Of a stretch of DNA of 14,154 nt, positions 1 to 5,831 are shown piece by piece. The notes under the pieces are model-generated. The model was not told where the DNA came from. It did no database searches and saw nothing but the letters and a program-made list of their open reading frames with translations. Source of the DNA: Candidatus Fraserbacteria bacterium RBG_16_55_9 (GTDB taxonomy: Bacteria; Bipolaricaulota; Bipolaricaulia; RBG-16-55-9); assembly GCA_001778455.1 (NCBI GenBank), contig MFGX01000024.1:25324-39477 (forward strand), read 5' to 3'. How positions within the stretch are numbered: position 1 is the stretch's first letter; each line of letters begins with the position of its first letter. Both the position numbers and the translations under genes were made by a program.

Positions 1-155
1 CGGATGCGCGTGACTTGGTCCTGGATCCATTCGCAGGTAGCAATTCGACGGGCGCGGTGGCTGAGCGCCTCAAGCGGCGCTGGATCGCGATCGAGCCGAA
101 GGAGGAGTATGTCCAAGGCTCGCAAGGTCGGTTCGCTGAATGCATCATGGGGTGA
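1..155 (+). CDS. DNA methyltransferase, C-terminal end (5' partial)
   Basis: The frame beginning at base 3 is open from the window edge to a TGA at 153-155. It encodes the C-terminal 50 residues of a site-specific DNA methyltransferase (N6-adenine or N4-cytosine, family N6_N4_Mtase). The diagnostic piece is DPFAGSNSTG at about 24-53, a version of the SAM-binding motif I (usually DPFxGSGTTG). It is followed by an AVAERLKRRWIAIE-type helix and strand. Motif I lying at the very C-terminus is the order expected for beta-class enzymes, where the catalytic DPPY/NPPY motif comes earlier and so lies outside this window. The enzyme would transfer a methyl group from SAM to a DNA base in the cytoplasm. 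Its stop is 3 nt before the ATPase start, so the two genes are almost certainly one operon. Target sequence and modified base cannot be told from this fragment. Confidence 0.85.
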   Translation, partial: DARDLVLDPFAGSNSTGAVAERLKRRWIAIEPKEEYVQGSQGRFAECIMG

Positions 156-158
156 GAG

Positions 159-2462
159 ATGGATCAGAAGAAGCTGTTTGATACACTCTTGTCCGCTTGC
201 ACTAAGGGACACGTGGCGGCCGCGCTTGATGCTTTCGAGGCGGTTAATAAAGAACGTGCAGACTGGGCTCCCATCGAAGGGAAAGAAAACAACCGTGGAC
301 CTATCGATGTAGCTTCCGATCCGGGACGTGCTCTTGTGGAACGGGTTACGAACGCCATCGACGCCATTCTCGAAGCCGAGCACGATCTGCATGGAGGTAT
401 ACCCGATTGCCGATCCCCTCGGGAAGCCGCAACGACATGGATCGGGATTCCCGAGCGCGGTCTGTACGAGATGTCGACCGCTGAACGGCAGCGCGTGGCG
501 GGCCGAGTAACCATTACGCTCTCGCCTGGTGATGGGCAAGCGGCGCGCCTGGTGGATATCCGGGACTGTGGGGTTGGGCTCACCCCGGAAGAAATGCCTC
601 AGACCATCCTCAGCTTGAACGAGAGCAACAAGATCCGGAAGCATTATCTCTCCGGGACGTATGGCCAAGGTGGTTCCAGTACTTTCGCGATTAGTGCCTA
701 TACGTTCATCGCCAGCCGCAGGGCCAGCGAGCGGCGGGTTGGATTCACCGTAGTGAAGTACCTCAACTTGCCACCTGAGGAGTACAAGACGGGGCATTAC
801 GTTTACCTGACACTCGAAGGAGCGGTTCCCTCTATCGATCTGCCAGCGAATCAATTTACGGCCGGGACACTGGTCAGACACTTCGGCTACGACCTGACTG
901 GTTATGACCAGCCGGTTGGCCCGAAAAGCGTCTACGGTCTTCTGAACCAGGTGCTTTTCGACCCCGTGATTCCTATTTGGCTTGATAATCAGGTACGCCA
1001 ATACCGCCGCGTCATCAAGGGGTCACGAAACGCGCTAAACGGGGCGGTCGATGAGGGCGATGAGAGTCGTCGAGGCCCTTCACTCGACCACAACGTGCCG
1101 ATGTTCTACGTGTCGCTAGGTGACTTCGGTATGGTAGGCTTCGAATACTGGATTCTCGAACGGCCAACCAAAGAGAAGAAACGGCCGAGCGCCGCATTCG
1201 TAAATCCGAGCCGGCCAATCGTTCTGACGCTGAACGGCCAGAATCACGCCGAGCTCGCCGGCAGCATTGTGCGCACAGAAGCGCAGCTTCTGTACCTATC
1301 GCAACGGTTGGTAGCACATGTTGATTGCAATCGATTGGCGCCAGAATCAAAGCGTGCGCTTTTCGCCTCCAGTCGAGAGGAAGCTCGTCGCGGCCTCGTC
1401 CGGCAAATGATTCACGATGAGCTCGTCCGCATTCTCAAGTCCGCCGACGAACTGACCCGACTGAACAACGAGGCGCGAGACCAAGGAACGCGTGAGCGGG
1501 ACGAAACAGCGATACAGGAGATGCGCCGCGAGGTCGCACGTCTTCTTCGCATTCAAGGTATAACAATCGATCAAGTTGAAGGTGGACAAGCGCGAGGCGA
1601 CCGGCGGACGCCCGATCAACCCTCGAGCCCCCCAGGACCGCACATACGGCCCCAGCCCATCGAGGTGCAGGAGCCTCCGAGTTATATCCGTATCCTGTGG
1701 GATGAGGAAGAGCCGATAAGTTTCTATCCGGGGCAGCGCCGATACATCCGCATTGAAACCGATGCCAACAGCACATACCATAACCCAGACAGACCCGGAT
1801 CATCGCGCATCAACATAATCGCCCAGGGCGCAGTTATGCTGAAAGGTTCGACACCACTGCGAGGCGGCCGTTTGCGTGCCGTGCTCGACGTTCCTGAGGC
1901 CATAATGGTCGGAGCGAATGGCATACTGCGCGTGGAACTGAGCCGACCTGGATTGACCGCGCTCTCGGACCAGAGGGAAATCGTGGTAAGTGAAAAACCT
2001 CCGGTCCGCCCGGGACGCGAGCAACTGAGCCTTCCCCCGTTCTTACCCCACCCGGTGGCGCCGAATGAAGAAAGGTGGACGGACCTTGGCTGGCCAGAGG
2101 ACGTTGCTACGGTTGCGTCATCAGCAGAAATGGAGAACGGCACACTTGTAATCTACTACTCCACGGCCTATCCGAGGTACTCCAATCAGCTTGCTAAGTA
2201 CGAACAACGCAGTGCGGCGCTAGCGGAATCTTTTACAAAGCGCTACGAGGTGTGGCTCGCGACGCACTCGCTTCTCTATTATCGCGATCAACAGGAAGCA
2301 GGTGCCCAGCACCAAGCTGGTGAGGTGGATGAGGACGAGGTAGCGGAAGTTCGGGAAAGAAAGGAGCGCTGCCGCATGGCAACACTGGCGGCTCTGTTTG
2401 CTGCCCGTGAAGTTGGCCTCGAAGCTGTTGCACCCAGCGATGCGGAAGGTCAAGATCTGTGA
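159..2462 (+). CDS. GHKL-type (Hsp90/MutL/MORC-like) ATPase, possible defence/R-M partner
   Basis: A 767-residue cytoplasmic protein with an N-terminal GHKL ATP-binding fold at roughly residues 50-240. Visible motifs are the N-box around E61-N65-D68 (ERVTNAID, with the Asn that holds Mg-ATP), the G1 box D136-C-G-V-G140, and the glycine-rich G2/lid GTYGQGGSST at 166-175. Residues 310-430 resemble a second conserved domain; 430-470 is charged and helical, probably coiled coil. A Pro-rich linker (485-510) leads to a likely beta-sandwich (510-610), then an acidic, helical tail. No nuclease motif is obvious. The ATG at 159 was chosen because GGGGTGAGAG lies just upstream and it follows the methyltransferase stop by 3 nt, suggesting translational coupling. 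GHKL ATPases next to DNA methyltransferases are known from restriction-modification neighbourhoods related to MORC ATPases. A role in restriction or phage defence here is inference from context, not shown by the sequence. Confidence 0.9.
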   Translation: MDQKKLFDTLLSACTKGHVAAALDAFEAVNKERADWAPIEGKENNRGPIDVASDPGRALVERVTNAIDAILEAEHDLHGGIPDCRSPREAATTWIGIPERGLYEMSTAERQRVAGRVTITLSPGDGQAARLVDIRDCGVGLTPEEMPQTILSLNESNKIRKHYLSGTYGQGGSSTFAISAYTFIASRRASERRVGFTVVKYLNLPPEEYKTGHYVYLTLEGAVPSIDLPANQFTAGTLVRHFGYDLTGYDQPVGPKSVYGLLNQVLFDPVIPIWLDNQVRQYRRVIKGSRNALNGAVDEGDESRRGPSLDHNVPMFYVSLGDFGMVGFEYWILERPTKEKKRPSAAFVNPSRPIVLTLNGQNHAELAGSIVRTEAQLLYLSQRLVAHVDCNRLAPESKRALFASSREEARRGLVRQMIHDELVRILKSADELTRLNNEARDQGTRERDETAIQEMRREVARLLRIQGITIDQVEGGQARGDRRTPDQPSSPPGPHIRPQPIEVQEPPSYIRILWDEEEPISFYPGQRRYIRIETDANSTYHNPDRPGSSRINIIAQGAVMLKGSTPLRGGRLRAVLDVPEAIMVGANGILRVELSRPGLTALSDQREIVVSEKPPVRPGREQLSLPPFLPHPVAPNEERWTDLGWPEDVATVASSAEMENGTLVIYYSTAYPRYSNQLAKYEQRSAALAESFTKRYEVWLATHSLLYYRDQQEAGAQHQAGEVDEDEVAEVRERKERCRMATLAALFAAREVGLEAVAPSDAEGQDL

Positions 2463-2621
2463 GGGTATCTCTCGAAGAAAAGATAATTCCGGATTCGTCT
2501 CGGGGTCGCGCAGGGTGCTGCGTCGCAACAGCTGACAATGACGCGGGACGCTGCCTAGCAATCGATTGCAGAGGGCTCGCTGTGGTAGCTGCTAAATCGA
2601 TATCGTTAACTGAGATGGCAC
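2463..2621. other. Convergent intergenic gap between the ATPase and ridA-like genes
   Basis: No convincing gene. The ATPase stop TGA (2460-2462) overlaps a GTG (2459-2461) that opens a 62-codon frame ending at 2647 inside the opposite gene; its translation resembles no family I know. GCAATCGATTGC at 2558-2569 is a perfect 12-nt palindrome. A short hairpin (ACTGAG at 2609-2614 with CTCAGT at 2621-2626) sits over the ridA-like stop codon. It has no U-tract after it in either direction, so I do not call it a terminator. Confidence 0.5.
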
Positions 2622-3050
2622 TCAGTCGAACGTTGCGATCACCTTGAGTTCAAGGGCGACCGGCGTGGCCAGCGCCGAGGCTTCGACAGTCGTCCGGCAG
2701 GGCTGATTCGCCCCAAAATACTCCGCGTACACGCGATTAAACGTAGGAAAATCCTTCTTGATGTTGACGAGAAAGGCCGTCACGTCGACGATGTTCTCCC
2801 AGCGTGAGCCTGCGTCTTCCAGAATGTAGCGAACGTTTCGGAAGACCGAATGACACTGGGCGGCGAAGTCATACGAAGCCACCTTTCCATCCGCGCCCAG
2901 CTCGACGCCCGGGATCGTTCGGGAGCCGCGTTCGCGGGAGGTGACGCCCGACAGAAATAAGAGATTTCCCACTCGACGCGCGTGCGGATAGGGGCCCACT
3001 GGCTCTGGAGCTCGCGATGAAATGAAGACTTGCGGTTTCTGCTCACTCAC
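2622..3050 (-). CDS. RidA/YjgF-family protein, probable 2-aminomuconate deaminase
   Basis: A 142-residue cytoplasmic protein of the RidA (YjgF/YER057c/UK114) family. Family signatures are GPYPHARRVGNLLFLSG (residues 19-35), the NIVDVTAFLVNI strand-helix region near 86-97, and CRTTVEASAL (118-127), with the conserved Arg (R119) that anchors substrate carboxylates. Ordinary RidA proteins are about 125-130 residues. The extra segment SRERGSRTIPGVELG after the first motif, and the 142-residue length, fit the 2-aminomuconate deaminase branch, which releases ammonia from 2-aminomuconate to give 4-oxalocrotonate. The neighbouring semialdehyde dehydrogenase would make that substrate. The start is GTG at 3050. 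It is preceded by GGGGGTGATCC, which matches the full 16S 3' end with one mismatch, a very strong ribosome binding site. RidA membership is firm; the specific reaction is an inference from length, insert and neighbour. A generic imine deaminase is the alternative. Confidence 0.9.
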   Translation of the reverse strand: MSEQKPQVFISSRAPEPVGPYPHARRVGNLLFLSGVTSRERGSRTIPGVELGADGKVASYDFAAQCHSVFRNVRYILEDAGSRWENIVDVTAFLVNIKKDFPTFNRVYAEYFGANQPCRTTVEASALATPVALELKVIATFD

Positions 3051-3062
3051 AGGATCACCCCC

Positions 3063-3125
3063 TTACTTTAGTTTGATACATACGTTCTTCGGCTCGGTGA
3101 AGAAGCGCAGCGCCTCCCAGCCACC
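3063..3125 (-). other. Severed C-terminal coding remnant of the aldehyde dehydrogenase
   Basis: Directly after the TAG of the dehydrogenase, the same frame continues for 20 sense codons to a TAA at 3063-3065. It reads GGWEALRFF, then TEPKNVCIKLK. This is the normal ending of this dehydrogenase family, where GR is followed by EGG and a short beta-strand. The TAG therefore replaces a probable Glu codon (GAG). The reconstructed protein would be about 481 residues, the usual family length, and the original stop would lie 12 nt before the ridA-like start. Confidence 0.85.
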
Positions 3126-4508
3126 CTATCGCCCGATGCCCGATTGCTTCATCCCGCCAAAAGGCGTTCGTAGGTCGCGCACCATCCAGCAGTTCACCCA
3201 GACGATGCCGGATTGGAGTTGATTTGCCACTCGATGCGCCCTGGTCAGATCACCTGTCCATAAGATCGAAGCCAGGCCATAGGGTGTGCTGTTCGCATAC
3301 TGCAAAACTTCTTCTTCGGTGTCAAAGGGCATGATTGTCACGACAGGCCCAAAGATCTCTTCTTGGTTCGTGCGGCAATCGTACGAAGGTCCTTCGATCA
3401 CGGTTGGGGCAATGAACGAGCCGTCTTGGCACCGTCCGCTGAGTTTCACTTCCCCTCCGCCGCACAGGATTCTCCCACCTTCCTGTTTCGCCAGCTCAAT
3501 GTACGAGAGAATCTTGGCTTTGTGTGCCTGTGAGATAAGAGCCCCTTGATCCACCCCTTCGAGCAATGGATCACCGACATTAAGCTTCTTGGCACGCGCC
3601 ACAAAATCCGCCTTGAACTTCTCGTAGAGCGAACGTTGAATGAAGACACGCGACCCGCAGAGACAGATCTGTCCCTGGTTGGTGAACGCCGACCGTACTG
3701 TCGTCTCCAGCATAGTCGAATAATCGCAATCGGCAAAGATGAGCACAGGATTCTTGCCGCCCAGTTCTAGCGAGAGTTTCTTGAACAGCGGAGCAGCGAC
3801 GCGGGCGATTTCTGAACCCGTCTTCGTCCCGCCCGTAAAGGAGATTGCGCCAATCTTGGGATGCCTGGAGATCGCGGCTCCTGCCTTGGACCCGACGCCG
3901 TGCACAATACTGAGTACACCCGCGGGAAGATCCGCTTCTTGACAGAGCTTGGAGAAGAGATACGCGGTCATTGGGGTGATCTCGGAAGGTTTTCCAATGA
4001 CGCAGTTTCCCGCCGCGAGAGCCGGCGCGATCTTCCATGTGAAGAGATAGAGCGGGAGATTCCACGGCGAGATGCAGCCGGCGATACCGATCGGTTTTCT
4101 CAAGGTGTAGTTGAGCACTGTATCCTCCATCGTGTGTGCTTCGCTCGCAAAGTGCAGGATGGCGGAAGCGAAGAAACTGAAATTACTGGCCGCTCGCGGG
4201 ATGTCCATGCTCTTGGCCAGCGAAAGAGGTTTGCCGCTGTCGATGGATTCGGCGTGTGCGAGGAAATCGAGGTTCTGAGTGATCAGATCGGCGATGTGCA
4301 GGAGAAAGCGCGCCCGCTCCTGTGCCGGTGTCACCGACCAGGCAGGAAACGCTTTTTCTGCAGCAGAAACCGCAAACTCGACGTCGCGCTCATCCGAATC
4401 CGGAACGTACGAATAGACTCTGCCTGTGGCTGGTTCGTAATTGTCCAGATAGCGGCGCGATATTGGCTCGACCAGCTCGCCGTTGATGTAGTTTTTAAGA
4501 TGCTCCAT
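3126..4508 (-). CDS. Aldehyde dehydrogenase, 2-aminomuconate/2-hydroxymuconate semialdehyde type, with premature amber stop
   Basis: An NAD-dependent aldehyde dehydrogenase, 460 residues as read. Conserved elements in order: SPWNLPL with Asn150, GKPSE with Lys173 (cofactor binding), FTGGTKTG (225-231), LELGG with general-base Glu248, GQICLCG with nucleophile Cys282, EEIFGP (Glu384) and FGGMKQSGIGR (450-460). The CLCG sequence, R105 in the IPRAA segment and the arginines in VRDLRTPFGG (R444, R447) are typical of muconic semialdehyde dehydrogenases, where arginines hold the substrate carboxylates. Likely reaction: 2-aminomuconate 6-semialdehyde to 2-aminomuconate. The ATG at 4508 lies 15 nt after the thioesterase stop, so the genes are cotranscribed. 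The TAG at 3126-3128 removes about 20 C-terminal residues that help form the oligomer surface in this superfamily. The gene may be a recent pseudogene, be read through, or contain a sequencing error. Confidence 0.9.
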   Translation of the reverse strand: MEHLKNYINGELVEPISRRYLDNYEPATGRVYSYVPDSDERDVEFAVSAAEKAFPAWSVTPAQERARFLLHIADLITQNLDFLAHAESIDSGKPLSLAKSMDIPRAASNFSFFASAILHFASEAHTMEDTVLNYTLRKPIGIAGCISPWNLPLYLFTWKIAPALAAGNCVIGKPSEITPMTAYLFSKLCQEADLPAGVLSIVHGVGSKAGAAISRHPKIGAISFTGGTKTGSEIARVAAPLFKKLSLELGGKNPVLIFADCDYSTMLETTVRSAFTNQGQICLCGSRVFIQRSLYEKFKADFVARAKKLNVGDPLLEGVDQGALISQAHKAKILSYIELAKQEGGRILCGGGEVKLSGRCQDGSFIAPTVIEGPSYDCRTNQEEIFGPVVTIMPFDTEEEVLQYANSTPYGLASILWTGDLTRAHRVANQLQSGIVWVNCWMVRDLRTPFGGMKQSGIGR

Positions 4509-4523
4509 GGAATAGATTTACCC

Positions 4524-4961
4524 TTACGTGAAGGAGCGCTCTTCGAGCGCCTCAATCCGTGCGCGAATCTCAGGAGGGACCGGCGCTTTGCGTCCCTCTC
4601 GATAGTTGAATGAGACGATCCATCCATCTCCTTCAGCGGCGATCTTCCCAAGCTTCTCACTCACAATGCGGTACTGCATGCGAAAGCGATCTTCGCTCAT
4701 CTCAGAGATCTTGGCACCTACATAGATCTTGTCGGGAAACGTAAGGGCTTTCTTGAAATTGCAGCACGTGGAGGCAAGGATCGGGCCTACGCCCGTCGTC
4801 TTGATCGTTTCTAGATAACCGATCCTCTCAAAGTAGGTGATGCGGGCGCTCTCAAAATAGCGAAAATAGACGATGTTGTTCACGTGCCCAAACGAGTCCA
4901 TTTCGCCCCAAACCACGGGCAACTCCATTACAACGGGAAAGCCCTCGATCTGTTCACGCAT
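4524..4961 (-). CDS. Acyl-CoA thioesterase, 4-hydroxybenzoyl-CoA thioesterase (hotdog) family
   Basis: A 145-residue single-domain hotdog-fold protein that would hydrolyse an acyl-CoA thioester in the cytoplasm. The signature is VVWGEMDSFGHVNNIVYFRY (residues 16-35), followed by FESARITYFERIG. D22 aligns with the catalytic Asp of Pseudomonas-type 4-hydroxybenzoyl-CoA thioesterase, and the GHVNN and Y-F-x-Y-F-E pattern is that of the 4HBT/YbgC group. Length is normal for the family and the protein is complete. The ATG at 4961 follows AAAGGGTG at a spacing of about 10 nt. It is the first gene of the minus-strand operon with the dehydrogenase and the RidA-like gene. Substrate is unknown; an aromatic or ring-cleavage-derived acyl-CoA is a reasonable guess from context only. 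Confidence 0.9.
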   Translation of the reverse strand: MREQIEGFPVVMELPVVWGEMDSFGHVNNIVYFRYFESARITYFERIGYLETIKTTGVGPILASTCCNFKKALTFPDKIYVGAKISEMSEDRFRMQYRIVSEKLGKIAAEGDGWIVSFNYREGRKAPVPPEIRARIEALEERSFT

Positions 4962-4990
4962 GGTATTTTCACCCTTTGGCTCGCGCCTCC

Positions 4991-5020
4991 AACATACGGT
5001 CTTGGGGGATGTCTCGTCAA
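4991..5020 (-). promoter_or_regulatory. Candidate sigma-70 promoter of the thioesterase-dehydrogenase-RidA operon
   Basis: On the minus strand TTGACG (5020-5015, five of six to consensus) is followed after 18 nt by TATGTT (4996-4991, four of six). Transcription would begin near 4984, about 22 nt before the thioesterase ATG, leaving room for its ribosome binding site. Assigned by eye only. Confidence 0.42.
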
Positions 5021-5100
5021 GCCAGTCTGTCGGGCGTAATGTCCGTCATATTTCCGGCCTCACCCCTCCGGTAAGCTGGCCTCCAAGGAGGCTCGGAGAT

Positions 5101-5361
5101 ATGGAGATTGCACAAGCTCGTCTAACGGGTACGGTGGAGGAGTGGAATCAGGTTTGTGATGGTGTGCATACGTTGGAGTGTTTTCATCAAGTGGCCCAGC
5201 TCTTGGCGGATGACCTACTTCAGGTCCTTCGGCGCAACAAAGACCTCAAGGCCCACTTGCTGAACGACTGCAATCGCCTCACCCTTACGCTCAGCCTTCA
5301 CCTAGAAGATAAGGAAGGCAAGTCCAATAGTGTCATCCGGCAGTGGCCTTCCTCTTCGTAG
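5101..5361 (+). CDS. Small protein of unknown function (86 residues)
   Basis: I do not recognise this protein. It starts at ATG 5101 behind a near-ideal ribosome binding site, AAGGAGG at 5085-5091, nine bases upstream. The frame stays open upstream to 4873, but that part is antisense to the thioesterase, so the short form is preferred. The product is soluble and mostly helical to judge from its pattern: a predicted amphipathic region from about residue 12 to 68 containing ECFHQVAQLLADDLLQVL, three Cys (19, 27, 57) and two His in the first 30 residues. It has no signal peptide or membrane segment. The AAGGAGG lies inside an inverted repeat (GCCTCC-AA-GGAGGC, 5079-5092). The gene is flanked by a minus-strand operon and a minus-strand RNA/tRNA region, so it is transcribed alone. 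Its reality rests mainly on the ribosome binding site. Confidence 0.5.
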   Translation: MEIAQARLTGTVEEWNQVCDGVHTLECFHQVAQLLADDLLQVLRRNKDLKAHLLNDCNRLTLTLSLHLEDKEGKSNSVIRQWPSSS

Positions 5362-5428
5362 CGATCCATGGAAAGTGAGGAAGAGCTTGGCCGGGTGTGT
5401 CTCACATGCCATCTGAGGGCTGCTGAGC

Positions 5429-5462
5429 AAAAAGCCGGGATCAGGAGGTGAGCGATCCCGGC
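5429..5462 (-). terminator. Intrinsic terminator
   Basis: On the minus strand a perfect 9-bp stem, GCCGGGATC (5462-5454) with GATCCCGGC (5442-5434), surrounds an 11-nt loop and is followed at once by five U residues (5433-5429). This is a textbook rho-independent terminator for transcripts entering from higher coordinates: the candidate small RNA and any tRNA-Lys read-through. The plus strand has A residues after the stem, so it is not a good terminator for the small plus-strand gene. Confidence 0.7.
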
Positions 5463-5630
5463 AAAACTCTGGCAGCTCCCGAGGCCCCCTCTTCGGGCCA
5501 AGCTCTTCCACCAAAAGGAGGTTGGGTCTTGCTCTCACCCTGAAGCGGGATGAGAGTTACCGAATAGATAATCGTAGATGTCTTCCCTCTACTCACCGCA
5601 GAAACCCTGCCTCCTTACCTCAAACACCAC
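5429..5630 (-). ncRNA. Candidate structured small RNA, about 200 nt
   Basis: This fills the 345-nt stretch without a convincing gene between the small ORF and tRNA-Lys. A sigma-70-like promoter lies upstream and an intrinsic terminator ends it. Between them the minus-strand transcript can fold extensively. Helix A pairs AAGGAGG (5616-5610) with CCTCCTT (5521-5515), then GGGT (5607-5604) with ACCC (5527-5524) across a 2x2 internal loop. It encloses hairpin B, GTAGA/TCTAC (5592-5588 with 5578-5574), and hairpin C, CTCTCA-T-CCC (5556-5547) with GGGTGAGAG (5540-5532). Hairpin D is GGCCC/GGGCC (5499-5495 with 5487-5483). The terminator stem follows. I do not recognise a known RNA class. The size would suit 6S RNA, but the branched shape does not. 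A 51-codon GTG frame (5596-5441) runs through it and could instead make this a short mRNA. Confidence 0.42.
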
Positions 5631-5636
5631 GCAGGC

Positions 5637-5665
5637 AATTTAGCATAGAAGAGGCATAAAGTCAA
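5637..5665 (-). promoter_or_regulatory. Candidate promoter of the small RNA
   Basis: On the minus strand TTGACT (5665-5660, five of six) is followed after exactly 17 nt by TAAATT (5642-5637). A TG dinucleotide one base before the -10 gives an extended -10 form (TGCTAAATT). The predicted start is near 5630. Confidence 0.5.
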
Positions 5666-5706
5666 TACGCGCCAAGGGAGAAAAATCGGGAAATTCGTCA
5701 CCGGGG

Positions 5707-5779
5707 TGGGCCCGACAGGACTCGAACCTGTGACCTTCTGGTTAAAAGCCAGCTGCTCTACCGCCTGAGCTACGGGCCC
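5707..5779 (-). tRNA. tRNA-Lys (anticodon TTT)
   Basis: A complete 73-nt cloverleaf on the minus strand. The acceptor arm GGGCCCG pairs with CGGGCCC, the D arm is GCTCAGGCGGTAGAGC, and the anticodon loop CTTTTAA contains TTT. The T arm is ACAGG-TTCGAGT-CCTGT, and the discriminator base is A. The 3' CCA is not encoded: the bases after the discriminator are CCCC, so CCA must be added enzymatically. Position 27-43 of the anticodon stem is a G-A mismatch. The gene begins 52 nt after the nuclease stop and may be partly transcribed with it. No integrase or att-like duplication of its 3' end was seen. Confidence 0.97.
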
Positions 5780-5831
5780 GGACGACTCATCCAAGCCTAC
5801 TCAAAGAGCCTTTCGGCTTCAACTCCGCCAC

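Noticed and set aside
164..583. 139-codon minus-strand frame (and others at 1347-2143)
   Set aside because: Antisense shadows of the ATPase gene; Ser/Arg/Pro-rich without family features.
2558..2569. Perfect 12-nt palindrome GCAATCGATTGC
   Set aside because: A related 11-mer occurs inside the ATPase gene near 1327. A single copy in a convergent gap with no promoter nearby gives no case for an operator or attachment site.
2609..2626. Hairpin ACTGAG/CTCAGT over the end of the ridA-like gene
   Set aside because: Only 6 bp and no U-tract on either side, so not a credible terminator.
3861..4613. 250-codon plus-strand frame
   Set aside because: It lies wholly antisense to the dehydrogenase and thioesterase genes, both certain from motifs, and its translation has no recognisable domain.
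5302..5538. 78-codon minus-strand frame running through the terminator and the 3' end of the small plus-strand gene
   Set aside because: It crosses a strong intrinsic terminator on its own strand, lacks a good ribosome binding site and resembles nothing.
5429..5630. 6S RNA (ssrS) as an identity for the candidate small RNA
   Set aside because: The length fits, but the best pairing by eye is a branched three-way junction rather than one long rod with a central bubble. I could not run a covariance model, so no class is assigned.
5707..5779. tRNA-Lys as a phage or island attachment site
   Set aside because: No integrase gene, no duplicated tRNA 3' end and no composition break were seen nearby.
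5806..5819. Short GAAA-tetraloop hairpin (AGCC/GGCT) between the nuclease stop and tRNA-Lys
   Set aside because: Four base pairs followed by CTTTG only; too weak to call a terminator.
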